Source: Levilinea sp.
Lineage (GTDB): Bacteria; Chloroflexota; Anaerolineae; Anaerolineales; Anaerolineaceae
Length of the DNA: 64,000 nucleotides
Assembly (NCBI GenBank): GCA_029975215.1
Contig: JARKPO010000017.1
Location: forward strand, 1 to 64,000
Reading direction: 5' to 3'
In this document: positions 8,370 through 17,426 of the stretch, one piece after another
Position numbering within the stretch: position 1 is the stretch's first letter
Layout of the letters: every line of letters begins with the position of its first letter
Program-made: the position numbers and the translations under genes
Notes under the pieces: generated by a model
The model's database searches: none
Seen by the model: only the letters and a program-made list of their open reading frames with translations
Told to the model about the DNA's origin: nothing

Positions 8370-9734
8370 TCAGGCTTCTTTTTCGATCCGCGCGGGCATC
8401 CACACTATGAAGGTGCTGCCCTGGCCCAACCCGGGGCTTTCGGCCGCAATGCGCCCGCCGTGCAGTTCCACCAGCGATTTGGTGATGGCCAGCCCCAGGC
8501 CCGAAGCACTGTTCTGGCGGGCCGAATCGGCGCGGTAAAAGCGCTCAAAAATCTGCGGCAGGGTCTGGGCGTCCATACCTTCACCCGTGTCGCGCACGCG
8601 CAGCTCCACCCCGCCCTCCGCCGCCCGCGCGCTCAAGATGATCTCACCCTCTGCCGGGGTGTGGTGCAGGGCGTTGCTGACCAGGTTATCCAACACCTGT
8701 TCCATGCGCGCCGTGTCAGCCCAAATCTCCGGCAAAGGCTCCTCCGCCTCCACCCGCAGCCGCACCTGCTGTTGGGCGGCCTGGTGCTGAAAAGCCGCTG
8801 CGGTCTGTTCCAGCAGCAAACGGGGCTGCACGGCCTGGGGCTGCATGGAAAGCTCACCCGCGTCGGCCAGCGACAGCGTACGCAGATCCTCCACCAAATG
8901 GGTCAAATGGCGCACTTCGGAATACATGACCTCATAACGCTCCGGGCTGGGCGGCAGCACGCCGTCGCGCAGCGCCTCCAGATAGCCGTTGAGCACCGTC
9001 AGCGGGGTGCGCAGGTCGTGGGCAATATCGGCGGTCATCTGCCGCCGCAGGTGGTTGGCATGAGCCATCTCCTGGCTCATGTGGTTAAAGGCCGCGGCCA
9101 GCTCGCCCAGTTCATCCTGCGAGCGCACTGGCACGGTCTGATGCAAATCCCCTTGGGCCATCGAGCGGATGGCCTGGGTCAGTTCGCGCACAGGTTGGGT
9201 GAGGTTGCGCGCCAGGAACACGCCCAAAACCAGGGCCGCCAGAGCCGATCCCAGGGCCGCCAGCCACAGGGAGTTTTGCAGGCGGCGCACGTATTCGATC
9301 TCGCGCGGCTCCAGGCGGGGGTTACCCAGGCCGTACACCGTACCCACGCGTTGGCCGTTCACCACCACCGGCGAAGCCTGCATCATACCCATCATTTCCA
9401 TCATGCGCATGCGCTGTCCGGTCTGAAAGTTGCCCGCACCCACCACCACATTTTGATTCGCATCCACCAACACAAAGCGCGGCCCGCGGCCCACCTCTGG
9501 CGCGCCCGCAGGCAAGGGCGGCCCGTTGCGCAGGGCCTCAGACGCCCCGGCCCAGGACCCGTTCTCTGCGTAATACTGCGCCGCCGCAGCCACGAAATTC
9601 TCGGTGGCCTGCTGGCTCACCAGGCGGTCAAATTCTCGCGAGGTGGCCAGGCGCGAAAACAGCCCCACCAGCAGGGCCGCCACCACACTGATCAACAGAA
9701 AAGATAGGGTCAACTTAAGAAAAAGAGAGCGCAT
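8370..9734 (-). CDS. Membrane sensor histidine kinase (HAMP-HisKA-HATPase)
   Basis: A 454-residue inner-membrane histidine kinase. There is a first membrane helix at about 7-27, an extracytoplasmic sensor of about 125 residues, a second helix at about 156-176, then HAMP (about 177-230). HisKA carries the phospho-accepting H239 in DIAHDLRTPL. The HATPase domain shows VLDNLVSNALHHTP (N box), RDTGEGMD (G1) and ASGLGLAITKSL (G2). The sensor loop contains a methionine-rich stretch at about 109-119 (eight Met within 14 residues), which could bind a soft metal such as Cu(I). The gene lies nine bases after its response regulator; AAAGGA precedes the ATG. Confidence 0.95.
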   Translation of the reverse strand: MRSLFLKLTLSFLLISVVAALLVGLFSRLATSREFDRLVSQQATENFVAAAAQYYAENGSWAGASEALRNGPPLPAGAPEVGRGPRFVLVDANQNVVVGAGNFQTGQRMRMMEMMGMMQASPVVVNGQRVGTVYGLGNPRLEPREIEYVRRLQNSLWLAALGSALAALVLGVFLARNLTQPVRELTQAIRSMAQGDLHQTVPVRSQDELGELAAAFNHMSQEMAHANHLRRQMTADIAHDLRTPLTVLNGYLEALRDGVLPPSPERYEVMYSEVRHLTHLVEDLRTLSLADAGELSMQPQAVQPRLLLEQTAAAFQHQAAQQQVRLRVEAEEPLPEIWADTARMEQVLDNLVSNALHHTPAEGEIILSARAAEGGVELRVRDTGEGMDAQTLPQIFERFYRADSARQNSASGLGLAITKSLVELHGGRIAAESPGLGQGSTFIVWMPARIEKEA

Positions 9735-9743
9735 CGTGTCCTT

Positions 9744-10430
9744 TTACCGATCCGAACGAAAACGGTATCCCACCCCAAACACCGTTTCGATATACACAGG
9801 CTGTGAGGGGTCCGCCTCGATCTTGGCGCGCAAATTGCGCACATGCACATCAATGGTGCGCTCCACGCCCTCAAAGGCGCTGCCTTGCATCCGTTCCAGC
9901 AGCTCCATGCGAGTGAACACCCGCCCGGGCGCGCCCATCAACACCGCCAGCAGGTCAAATTCCGAAGGGGTCAAATTGACCACCTCGCCGCGCACTTCGA
10001 CCACATGGCCGCCCTTATCCAACATCAAGTCGTCGCTGCGCAGCACTTCGCTGGCTGCCGCGCTTTCTTTGGCTGCCCGCCGCAGCACCGCCTGAATCCG
10101 CGCCGCCAGTTCGCGCATGCCAAAGGGTTTGGTGACGTAATCATCCGCGCCCAGCTCCAGGCCCAGCACCTTATCCGATTCTTCCATGCGCGCGGTCAGC
10201 AGGATAATGGGCGTGTCTTTCTCCTTGCGGAAGGTGCGCAGAAAATCATAGCCGCTCATCTCCGGCATCATAATATCCAGCAGGATCAAATCCGGCTTCT
10301 CGTGGCGAGCCACATACAGGCCCTGCTGGCCGTTTTCCGCCGTCACCACGCGGTAATTCTCCTGGGTCAGGTAATCCTTCACCAGCGTGCGCACATTGGC
10401 CTTATCATCCACCACCAAAATGGTTTTCAC
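9744..10430 (-). CDS. OmpR-family response regulator
   Basis: A 228-residue two-component response regulator. The receiver domain has the acidic pair D8/D9, phospho-acceptor D52 (LLDIMMPEMSG), T of LLTAR and K of VTKPFG. The C-terminal winged helix (about 130-228) ends in the usual TVFGVGYRF. The start is a GTG at 10430, chosen because GGAGGA lies seven bases upstream and the receiver begins at once with KTILVVDDK. An ATG 27 bases earlier has no ribosome binding site. It pairs with the histidine kinase immediately downstream; the PAP2-like gene upstream may belong to the same unit. Confidence 0.95.
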   Translation of the reverse strand: MKTILVVDDKANVRTLVKDYLTQENYRVVTAENGQQGLYVARHEKPDLILLDIMMPEMSGYDFLRTFRKEKDTPIILLTARMEESDKVLGLELGADDYVTKPFGMRELAARIQAVLRRAAKESAAASEVLRSDDLMLDKGGHVVEVRGEVVNLTPSEFDLLAVLMGAPGRVFTRMELLERMQGSAFEGVERTIDVHVRNLRAKIEADPSQPVYIETVFGVGYRFRSDR

Positions 10431-10507
10431 GCGCCTATCCTCCTCCACCAGCTTCATGTTCCGGCTGTACTGATTGTATTCCACAATGCCGGTCAAGAAA
10501 AGCACCT

Positions 10508-11197
10508 TTAGCGCGATTTCACCTGGACCCGCACCGGCTGCAGGCTCAACCCCGCTGCTTCGGCCGTCTGGCGGGTCTGCTCCGGGAAAAGCGCCGTGCC
10601 CACGCGGTAGGCAGCCCAGGCCAACGCCGCCCCGCCCAGCGGGTCGGGCAGGTTGTGCTGGTGGGTGAAGAGGGTAGAAAGCACCACCACTGCCACGACT
10701 CCGGCCCATACCCAGCGGGTCTTGGGATACCAGCGCGCCATGAAAAGCCCCAACAGCATGGTCTGAAACACATGCCCGCTGGGGAAGGCGTTGTACAGCT
10801 GGTCATTGGCATACACAAAGCGCAGCAGATCCCAGGCCCAGCCCGTGCCTTCCAGGCTGGGTCGGATCACGTAGGTGGGGTAAAACGCATAGATCAGGGT
10901 GGCCGTGCCTAAAGCCAGCAGTGAGGCGCTGATGAAGGCGCGAAAGCGCTGCCCCTTAACTTTCCACACCACCCAGGCCAGCCCCAACCCCCACAGCGGC
11001 AAAGCCAGCAGATAGGGAACTGTCCAGACGGGCAGCAAAGGGATCAACGCATCCCAGGCGGTGGTCAGCTCCGTGCCGCCGGTCAAATTTTGGTTCAGCG
11101 GAAAATACAAGAAAGCCACAGCCGCCACCAGGCCGGCCCAGATCAGGCGTTGGGCAGCCCCATCTTTATTTTTGAGAAGTTCACCACTTTGAATCAT
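10508..11197 (-). CDS. PAP2-superfamily membrane phosphatase
   Basis: A 229-residue membrane protein of the type 2 phosphatidic acid phosphatase superfamily, which dephosphorylates lipid phosphates such as undecaprenyl pyrophosphate or phosphatidic acid. About six hydrophobic segments are seen. Catalytic motifs: YVIRP (end of motif 1), FPSGH (motif 2) and a motif 3 with H and D in THQHNLPDPLGG. The motif 1 lysine is not obvious, so activity is not certain. GGAGGA lies four bases before ATG. It is 77 bases upstream of the two-component pair, hinting that the pair may respond to envelope state. Confidence 0.82.
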   Translation of the reverse strand: MIQSGELLKNKDGAAQRLIWAGLVAAVAFLYFPLNQNLTGGTELTTAWDALIPLLPVWTVPYLLALPLWGLGLAWVVWKVKGQRFRAFISASLLALGTATLIYAFYPTYVIRPSLEGTGWAWDLLRFVYANDQLYNAFPSGHVFQTMLLGLFMARWYPKTRWVWAGVVAVVVLSTLFTHQHNLPDPLGGAALAWAAYRVGTALFPEQTRQTAEAAGLSLQPVRVQVKSR

Positions 11198-11284
11198 GCT
11201 ATCCTCCAGGCTTTAACTGTCTGAAGGATAGCAAAAGGGTGTTCAGATTTGGTTTAGATGTTCTTAGGGTTTTTGGTAGGTTGG

Positions 11285-12229
11285 CTACAAGCTGAATTCC
11301 AATTCGCCGCGCGCGCGCAGTTCGCTGGGACGCAGGCTGGCGTACAGGCTGGCGCATACCGGAACCGCCACGCCCGCCGCCTGACCCAGGTGTACCACTG
11401 CGCCCACCAACGAATCCAGCTCAGAACGCCGCCCGGCGATGATGTCGCGCTGCATGGAGGCCGTTCCGCCCGCGGGCTGAGTATCCACAAAAGTCATGGC
11501 CCGTTCCACCGCCTGCTCATCCAGCACGGCCCCATAGGCCGCTGCCACCGCCCGCGTCTCTTCCATGCAGGCCCGCAGCATGGCGCGCGTCTCCGGCACG
11601 CTGCGCAGAATGCCAATCGGCGCGCGCGCGGCCGCCCCCACGCTGCCAAAGGCAGCGATCATGAGCAGTTTTTCCCACAACGCCACCTGAATGTGATCGG
11701 TGATTTCCGCAGCGATGCCCTGCGTGTTTTTCAGCACCTCATACAAGCCCTGCGCCCGCGGGGTGATCTTTCCGTCCAGTTCGCCAATCAGAAACTGGGC
11801 CGGGCCGCCGCCGTGCACCACGTGTCCGGGTGCCACCAATTCGGTGAAGAGCTTAACAACTCCGCCCAGCATGTGCGACATCCCCAATATGTCGCCGAAC
11901 TGCTGCGGGGCTTCCACACCGTTCTGCACGGTCACTACCATCGTCTCTGGCCCCACCAGCGGGCGCATGGCCTCTGCTGCCTGGGGGATCTGCCAGGTCT
12001 TGACGCAGGGGATAACCACATCCACCGGCCCCGCCGAGGCAGGGTCGTCCGTGGCCGTCACCCGGGGCAGGTAAAAATCACCCTTGGTGCTGTCCACGCG
12101 TAGACCGGTGGTTTGCAGGGCGCGTAAATTCTCGCCGCGGGCGATGAAGATCACCTCATGCCCGGCCTGGGCCAGCCGCCCGCCGTAATAACCGCCCACT
12201 GCACCCGTTCCATAAATCGCAAATCGCAT
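11285..12229 (-). CDS. panE: 2-dehydropantoate 2-reductase (ketopantoate reductase family)
   Basis: A 314-residue NADPH-dependent reductase that converts ketopantoate to pantoate for coenzyme A synthesis. The N-terminal Rossmann fold begins with GTGAVGGYYGG (GxGxxG, from residue 7). The family's TVQNGVE motif and the catalytic Lys region (LWEKLLMIAAFG) follow, with the helical C-terminal domain after it. Bacteria often carry paralogues acting on other 2-oxoacids, so pantothenate synthesis is likely but not certain. No other pan gene is adjacent. The upstream DppA-like gene is 41 bases away on the same strand. Confidence 0.85.
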   Translation of the reverse strand: MRFAIYGTGAVGGYYGGRLAQAGHEVIFIARGENLRALQTTGLRVDSTKGDFYLPRVTATDDPASAGPVDVVIPCVKTWQIPQAAEAMRPLVGPETMVVTVQNGVEAPQQFGDILGMSHMLGGVVKLFTELVAPGHVVHGGGPAQFLIGELDGKITPRAQGLYEVLKNTQGIAAEITDHIQVALWEKLLMIAAFGSVGAAARAPIGILRSVPETRAMLRACMEETRAVAAAYGAVLDEQAVERAMTFVDTQPAGGTASMQRDIIAGRRSELDSLVGAVVHLGQAAGVAVPVCASLYASLRPSELRARGELEFSL

Positions 12230-12270
12230 TCTGGCCTCCTTTTAGGCCGCCGCTGCTTTCGCCGCCCCGC

Positions 12271-13068
12271 TCACAGGGTAAAAGACAGCAGGCGCAGCAC
12301 GTCAAAATAGTCGCCGCTTTCAAAGTCGATGGTGTGCGTATCCACCAGTCGCGCGCCCGGGTAGAATGAGCTGGCGTAGGCGTGGCGCATCTCTTTGTAG
12401 CGCAGTTCCACCGAGAAATGCTCGGGCAGCTCCAACCGGCATTTGGACAGGTCGCCCGCAAGGGCCTGCTGCACCCCCGCGCGGATCTTTTCCAAAGCCG
12501 TCCGCGGGTGCAGGTTGATGGTTGAATCGCCGCAGCCGCTCTTCACTGCCACATGCGTAATGGACGGGATCAGCGCGGCGGCTTCTTCGCACAGACCCGC
12601 ATCACCCGACACAAACACCACCGGCACGCCCGCCAAAGCGGCCGTGTAGGCGTTGAGCATAAATTCGGAGGCATACGTGCCGTTGATCTTAATCGTGCTG
12701 ATTTTGGTGGTAATAGTATGCGAAAGCGGATTAGCCGTTGATCCGGCGCGGGCGTGGTAACCAATCATCACCGCCGCCTGGAAGCTGTCGTCCAACTGCT
12801 CCATCATCATATACGGGTGGCCAGCCCAGCCGCGCACCAGGCGCGTCTGCTCAGGCAGCGACCCGGCGATGATATTGCGAGCGGAATGGTGCGCGTCGCG
12901 CACCCACACTTCGCTAGCCCCGGCTTGCAGCGCGCCTTCGCAGGCCGCGGCCACCTCGGCGGTCATCTGCTCGCGAAAGCTGCCGTAATCGGGAAATTTG
13001 TTCTCGGTTTCATCCCAGTGGGTGGTGCCGGTGACGCCTTCAATGTCGGCGCTGAGGTAAATTTTCAT
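12271..13068 (-). CDS. D-aminopeptidase, DppA family (peptidase M55)
   Basis: A 265-residue zinc peptidase of family M55, which in Bacillus DppA removes N-terminal D-amino acids from peptides. The metal-binding start is visible (MKIYLSADIEG: D8 and E10), with VRDAHHSARN and MIGYHARAG carrying the expected further ligand histidines. The C-terminal catalytic domain follows, with VFVSGDAGLC. The start at 13068 has AGGAG seven bases upstream; the longer frame upstream is non-coding. The substrate may be cell-wall or dietary D-amino acid peptides. Confidence 0.9.
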   Translation of the reverse strand: MKIYLSADIEGVTGTTHWDETENKFPDYGSFREQMTAEVAAACEGALQAGASEVWVRDAHHSARNIIAGSLPEQTRLVRGWAGHPYMMMEQLDDSFQAAVMIGYHARAGSTANPLSHTITTKISTIKINGTYASEFMLNAYTAALAGVPVVFVSGDAGLCEEAAALIPSITHVAVKSGCGDSTINLHPRTALEKIRAGVQQALAGDLSKCRLELPEHFSVELRYKEMRHAYASSFYPGARLVDTHTIDFESGDYFDVLRLLSFTL

Positions 13069-13117
13069 GGTTTGGCTCCTGAGAGGGGTTGGGAATAGGT
13101 TCATTATACGCCAGGCC

Positions 13118-13891
13118 TCAGCGCAGCAGGTACACCAGGGCCACAATCACCCCGATGACCACCACCACGCCGCGCAGCACAGCGGGCTTCACCCGGCTGG
13201 CCAGTTTGCCGCCCAGGGTTCCGCCCACCCAGGCGCATACCGCCATCACCAGCGCCGCCGACCACAGCACCTGGCCGGAGAAGACAAAGAACACCGCCGC
13301 GGCGATGTTGACGCTGAAGGCCACCACCTGCTTGAGGGCGTTTAACTGCGTCAAGGGTTGGCTGAGCAACAGCCCCAACACCGCCAGCACGATCACGCTC
13401 AGCCCGGCTCCAAAATAGCCGCCGTAGATGGCCGCCAAAAACACAGCCGCCGCGGCCCATACCCTCAGCGATGCCGGTGGGGCGTTTCCCGCCTGCCCCA
13501 CCCGCCGCAGCAGCCAACCGCGCAGCGGGTCAGCCGCGGCCAGCAGCCCGGAAGCCAGCAAAATGAGATACGGAACCAGATCGCGAAACAGACGTTCACC
13601 CGTGTTCAGCAGCAACACCCCCCCAAGAATGCCCCCCAGCACCGACGCCGGAACGTATAGACGCAGGCTCCGCTTCAGTTCTTTGAGGTCTTTCCACTGC
13701 GCCAGGGTGGCCCCCAAATACCCGGGGCACAGCGCCACCGTGTTGGTCACGTTGGCCACCACCGCCGGAACCCCCACCGCCGTCAGCATGGGGAAGGTGA
13801 TCAGCGTGCCGCCCCCCGCCAGCGCGTTCACCATCCCTGCCGCCGCCGCGGCGATCCCAATCCAGACGAATTCCCAGCCTTCCAGCGCCAT
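13118..13891 (-). CDS. TauE/SafE-family membrane permease
   Basis: A 257-residue inner-membrane protein of the TauE/SafE family, putative exporters of sulfite, sulfoacetate or other organosulfur anions. About eight hydrophobic segments are present. The family signatures [16 protein letters not shown] near the N-terminus and [14 protein letters not shown] in the middle are clear. No sulfur-metabolism gene is adjacent, so the substrate stays open. It lies 49 bases upstream of the DppA-like gene in the same direction and may share its transcript. Confidence 0.88.
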   Translation of the reverse strand: MALEGWEFVWIGIAAAAAGMVNALAGGGTLITFPMLTAVGVPAVVANVTNTVALCPGYLGATLAQWKDLKELKRSLRLYVPASVLGGILGGVLLLNTGERLFRDLVPYLILLASGLLAAADPLRGWLLRRVGQAGNAPPASLRVWAAAAVFLAAIYGGYFGAGLSVIVLAVLGLLLSQPLTQLNALKQVVAFSVNIAAAVFFVFSGQVLWSAALVMAVCAWVGGTLGGKLASRVKPAVLRGVVVVIGVIVALVYLLR

Positions 13892-13969
13892 GTTCGCAGC
13901 CGTCCCTTCGGTGTGCAGATTTCCCCTTGCGGCTTAGTATAACCGCTTTTCGGCCCTTCCCCCCACAAG

Positions 13970-14001
13970 AAAAGCCCGCCGAGGCGCGCGGCCCCGGCGG
14001 G
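13970..14001 (-). terminator. Probable terminator after the M28 peptidase gene
   Basis: A 7-bp GC-only stem (CCCGCCG 13975-13981 with CGGCGGG 13995-14001) is followed on the minus strand by GCTTTTCTT. It lies 28 bases downstream of the peptidase stop codon. The T-tract is interrupted, so strength is uncertain. Confidence 0.6.
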
Positions 14002-14028
14002 TGGGTGTGAAAAAAAAGGACCTGCGGG

Positions 14029-15243
14029 TTATTCCGCAGCGGCTTCCGGGCGCATCCACCCCAGCGGGCGGTCGTGCATACGCCGGATGATGTCCGCCGT
14101 CAGTTGGGCACATTCCACCAGACGCGGCGGATGTACCCAGCGCAGGCTGTCGTCGTGCTGGTGCGAATACAGCCAGATGGCGCGGCTGCTGAAGGCCAGG
14201 GCGGGAACCCCGCGCATGGCGAAGGTGCTGTGGTTGCTCTGCGGCCAGGGCTCCACCCACTGCATCGCCGGGTAGGCACGGCTGACCGCCTCGACCTCGG
14301 CCTGAAACTCCGCCGAGCAGGTGAAGCTGGCCAGCGAATTGACGTCCAGAATATGCCCCGGCCCGTCGAAGTTGATGGCCATCAGCACCCGATCCAAAAA
14401 GCCTTCGCCGCGCCGCTCCAGATAGGTGTCGTCGCCAATGGGCAAGTACTCTTCGTTGGTGAAGGCCACCAATTCCAGATTGCAGTCCAGCTCGTCGCCG
14501 CGCAGCAGTTCCGCCGCGGCCAGCATGGCGGCCACGCCCGCGGCGTTGTCGTTGGCGCCGGGGGTGTCCACCTTGGTGTCGTAATGGGCGCACAGCACCA
14601 GGGTTTCGGGGCGCGTGCCCTGGCGGTGACCGATGATGTTGGCGGTCATGCCGCGGCCGCTCACCGTGCGCAGCCGCACTTCGGCCCGTTCACCCGTGTG
14701 CAGCAGCACCACCCGACCACTCTCGGCCGGCAGAGTGGCGGAGGGCAAAAGGAATTCCCAATCTTCAAAAATACGGTTGGTGGAGCCTGGGGCCGCCTGC
14801 ACCGCCAGGATGACCGCGGGCGGATTGGCCTCCAGCAGTTCCATGATGCGCCGGTCGCGTTCTTCGGTCAGGAACCAGGATTTGGCCGAAATGGGGGCAC
14901 GGGTCAGGTCGCCGTACAGCACAGCGATCTTGCCGCCCAGATGCGCCTGTTCCAGCTCGGCCAGGGTGCCCACCGCCGCCAGCTCCGCTTCCACCGCACA
15001 GCTGGGGGAATAGGGGTTGGCGTACACGGCCAGTTCCTGCCCGGCGGCTTTCAGGTACTGCTCCTCCACCGCCCAGGTGGGGATTTCAAAACGCTGTTCT
15101 TCCACTTCCAACCCTAACGCCCGCATTTCATCGGCCAGGTAGGCGGCCGCTGCCAGATTGCCGGGCGTGCCTGAATGACGGCATCCGATTTCGCCTGCAA
15201 GTGTGTTCAGGCGCTGTACAATTCTTTCCTCGACAGAGGTCAT
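14029..15243 (-). CDS. M28-family zinc metallopeptidase
   Basis: A 404-residue peptidase of the M28 (aminopeptidase Y) family. The co-catalytic zinc ligands are visible: H220 (LCAHYDT), D232 (GANDNAAG), the E264/E265 pair (FTNEEY) and D293 (INFDGPGH); a later HSTFAM probably supplies the last His. The N-terminal part includes a PA-like insertion (about 60-200), as in larger M28 members. There is no signal peptide, so it is cytoplasmic or exported by an unseen route. AAGGAG lies seven bases before ATG. It is transcribed alone with a downstream terminator. Confidence 0.9.
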   Translation of the reverse strand: MTSVEERIVQRLNTLAGEIGCRHSGTPGNLAAAAYLADEMRALGLEVEEQRFEIPTWAVEEQYLKAAGQELAVYANPYSPSCAVEAELAAVGTLAELEQAHLGGKIAVLYGDLTRAPISAKSWFLTEERDRRIMELLEANPPAVILAVQAAPGSTNRIFEDWEFLLPSATLPAESGRVVLLHTGERAEVRLRTVSGRGMTANIIGHRQGTRPETLVLCAHYDTKVDTPGANDNAAGVAAMLAAAELLRGDELDCNLELVAFTNEEYLPIGDDTYLERRGEGFLDRVLMAINFDGPGHILDVNSLASFTCSAEFQAEVEAVSRAYPAMQWVEPWPQSNHSTFAMRGVPALAFSSRAIWLYSHQHDDSLRWVHPPRLVECAQLTADIIRRMHDRPLGWMRPEAAAE

Positions 15244-15356
15244 GGGGGTGCTCCTTCAAGGTCTGCTGGGGGGAAAATCCGGCCTGCGCAAAGCCGGTGA
15301 GAAAAACCGACCCCAAGCTTAACCGCGCCAGCCGCGGGCGTCAACCGGCCATCTGG

Positions 15357-15845
15357 CTAAACTTCACCTGCCCGCCACACCAGTCGAAAGCGCTCACACA
15401 GCAGCGGGGCCTGCGGGGTAAAGGTGCGCCCGAGGGTGCGGCATTCACGGGTGAAATAGCGCCAATGCCCCTCGCGCCAAGATTGCAGCGAGCGGTCATC
15501 TTCGCCTTCCTCGGCGGCGAAAACCGCGTCCACGTCTTCGTAGGCCCGCTGCCGCAGCTCCACCGTCTCAATCAGGGCCATTACCCGCCCACGCCCATCC
15601 AGAATCAGGCTCAAATCCCCTTCCTGAGGCATGGGTTCCACCCCCATCTCATAGCTCCACATGAGCGAACAGGTGGCCGTCTTGATCCCCGCGCACACCA
15701 GTCCGCCCAGTTCATCCGCCATCTCCGGGGAGTCGCCAAAGCTCCAGGCGGCCGGAAGCGGGCGCGAGCGGTGGGGGTGGTCGAGCGGCAGAGCAGCCAG
15801 ATAGGTCTGCCAGGCGCGTTGAATGTCGTCTTCAGCGGGATTCAT
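15357..15845 (-). CDS. ASCH-domain protein
   Basis: A 162-residue protein with an ASCH fold, an RNA-binding PUA-like domain; bacterial YqfB-type members can hydrolyse N4-acetylcytidine. Family-typical stretches are GIKTATCSLMW, PMPQEGDLSLILDG and the C-terminal WREGHWRYFTREC. The start at 15845 overlaps the stop of the upstream zinc-ribbon gene in an ATGA arrangement, which indicates translational coupling. A longer frame reaching 15896 is rejected because it would run into that gene. The substrate is unknown. Confidence 0.85.
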   Translation of the reverse strand: MNPAEDDIQRAWQTYLAALPLDHPHRSRPLPAAWSFGDSPEMADELGGLVCAGIKTATCSLMWSYEMGVEPMPQEGDLSLILDGRGRVMALIETVELRQRAYEDVDAVFAAEEGEDDRSLQSWREGHWRYFTRECRTLGRTFTPQAPLLCERFRLVWRAGEV

Positions 15846-16384
15846 GGTTTTTCCCTTTCTTGAGTGGATGTGTGCGAGCGGGTCAGCAGGTCCCAATCGC
15901 TGATTTCGCCCAGATAGGTCAGCAGATGCACGTGCTTTTGCCCCTTAAATTCCTCCTGAGCCAAAGCACGCAGTTCCCCCAGTGTCAGTCCCTGCTCCTG
16001 GGCGAATTGCTCCAGTTGGGGCAAAATATCGCGGTCAAAACGGCGCTTGCGGGCTGCGTCGCGCAGCCCGCCCAGGGGGATGGACATCACCAGGAAGGTC
16101 AGGGCCGCCAGCAGAATGCCCACCAGCCATTTGCTCCAATGCGGTTCTCCCGCCACGGAGATGCCCAGCACCACCAGCGGAAACGCCGCCCAGCAGATCA
16201 GCAGCAGCCAGGCCAGCCCGCTGTTGAGGGCTTCCAACTGCTGGTGCGCGGCCCGCAGCCATGAACGGCTGGCGGCCAGGCGGTCGGCGCGCAGCAGCTG
16301 ACCGCAGTGGGCGCAGGTCCAGGCTTCCGGCGCGCAGGGCGCACCGCAGCGTTCACAGGTCAGGCTGCCGTTTTCATCGGTCAT
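15842..16384 (-). CDS. Zinc-ribbon membrane protein
   Basis: A 180-residue protein that begins with a four-cysteine zinc ribbon (CERC at 10-13, CAHC at about 24-27) and continues with two hydrophobic segments (about 58-78 and 85-105). A cytoplasmic helical tail rich in charged residues follows. Such zinc-ribbon plus membrane proteins are common in Chloroflexota, with no known role. It is translationally coupled by a 4-base overlap to the downstream ASCH gene. Confidence 0.8.
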   Translation of the reverse strand: MTDENGSLTCERCGAPCAPEAWTCAHCGQLLRADRLAASRSWLRAAHQQLEALNSGLAWLLLICWAAFPLVVLGISVAGEPHWSKWLVGILLAALTFLVMSIPLGGLRDAARKRRFDRDILPQLEQFAQEQGLTLGELRALAQEEFKGQKHVHLLTYLGEISDWDLLTRSHTSTQEREKP

Positions 16385-16514
16385 AGGCGCACCTCTAAGA
16401 CGCTGGTTCTGATTTCACTTGCTTTGGCTGAACTTGCAAAGGGCATCCCCTTCCTCCTGAATCGAATTGCCAATATTTGGAATGATTTTACCTGAGGTTG
16501 GGCCGGTCGGCGGC

Positions 16515-16547
16515 AAAATGAAAGCCCCCCTCTGGAGGAGGGGGGCT
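16515..16547 (-). terminator. Probable terminator after the repeat-protein gene
   Basis: A 10-bp stem (16523-16532 with 16538-16547) and 5-base loop lie 20 bases after the stop codon at 16567 and are followed on the minus strand by TTCATTTT. The position fits the end of the LysM and repeat-protein pair. Confidence 0.65.
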
Positions 16548-16566
16548 GGGGGTGCGCTTAAGAGGC

Positions 16567-17406
16567 CTATTTGGCCATTGCGCTTAAGGCTTGCAGGAAC
16601 GATCCGATCACCAACTGGGTGGACTGCTGGCGGTGGGGGGCCGTGCCCATGCCGCTGCCGGCCAGGAAAGCCTGCAGGAGTGCCTGGGCATTGCTGCTGC
16701 CCTGCTGCTTGGCGGCCATGTAAGCCATACCCGCATTGAGCAAGTCGCCCATATCCAGGCCGTCCTGAGCATTAGACTGCGTGCCCGAAGAGCCGGTCAG
16801 GCCGCCCAACAACTGGCCGAGCATATCTGCGCCGCCTGCGGCCGGGGCCTGGGGCTGGGGGGCCTGGGCAGTTTGGCCGCCCATTAGCCCGCCCAATAGC
16901 TGGCCCAGCAGTTCGTCGCCGCCCGAAGCCGGAGCCTGGGGCTGGGGAGCCTGGGCAGTTTGGCCGCCCATCAACCCGCCCAACAACTGGCCCAGCATGT
17001 CGTCGCCGCCCGAGGCCGGAGCCTGGGGCTGGGGCGCGGTGGTTTGGGGCTTGGGGGCCACCTGCCCGCCCGCGATCAGCGTTTGCAGCAGCTGCATGGC
17101 CCCTTGGGCATCCACCTTCTTGCCTTTGAACTGCGCGGCGGCCTGATTCAGACCCTGGGCATATAAACGGCCTGAACTGCTGCGGGTGCTGGCCTCTAAC
17201 TTTTTGGCGGCATACGCCATCGCCGTGCTGTCTGCACTGCCGCTTTTTTCCTTCAGCGCCTCGGTGATGGTTTGAAAGGTCTGCACCATATTGGTGCCGT
17301 GATCCTGATTGTACACATCCGCCTGGTTCAGCCCCTGCTGGTTTTGGGCCAGGGTCTGCGTCACCGTTTGGAAAAGGCTTACCAGATCAACGCCAGAATT
17401 TGTCAT
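16567..17406 (-). CDS. Protein with degenerate DhaL-like N-terminus and three 29-residue repeats
   Basis: A 279-residue protein of unknown function. The first 100 residues recall a DhaL/DAK2 phosphatase-kinase domain (DHGTNMVQTF and SSGRLYAQGLNQAA), but the Mg-binding Asp run that normally reads GDGDHG is NQDHG here, so nucleotide binding is doubtful. Residues 124-210 are three tandem 29-residue repeats of the form APQPQAPASGGDxMLGQLL, each a Pro/Gln linker followed by a Gly/Leu amphipathic segment. The tail contains a second Gln/Ala helical region. No signal peptide is seen. It lies 20 bases downstream of the LysM gene and shares its low-complexity style, so the two probably work together. 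Confidence 0.7.
   Translation of the reverse strand: MTNSGVDLVSLFQTVTQTLAQNQQGLNQADVYNQDHGTNMVQTFQTITEALKEKSGSADSTAMAYAAKKLEASTRSSSGRLYAQGLNQAAAQFKGKKVDAQGAMQLLQTLIAGGQVAPKPQTTAPQPQAPASGGDDMLGQLLGGLMGGQTAQAPQPQAPASGGDELLGQLLGGLMGGQTAQAPQPQAPAAGGADMLGQLLGGLTGSSGTQSNAQDGLDMGDLLNAGMAYMAAKQQGSSNAQALLQAFLAGSGMGTAPHRQQSTQLVIGSFLQALSAMAK
16777..17037 (-). repeat. Three tandem 87-bp coding repeats
   Basis: Three consecutive 87-base units encode residues 124-152, 153-181 and 182-210 of the gene above. The first two units are nearly identical in protein; the third diverges in its second half (GGLTGSSGTQ). Such in-frame tandem units are prone to copy-number change. Confidence 0.85.
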
Positions 17407-17426
17407 GCGCTTATTTCTTTCTCGGC

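Noticed and set aside
16777-17037. CRISPR-like array
   Set aside because: The 87-base units are in-frame coding repeats without spacers.
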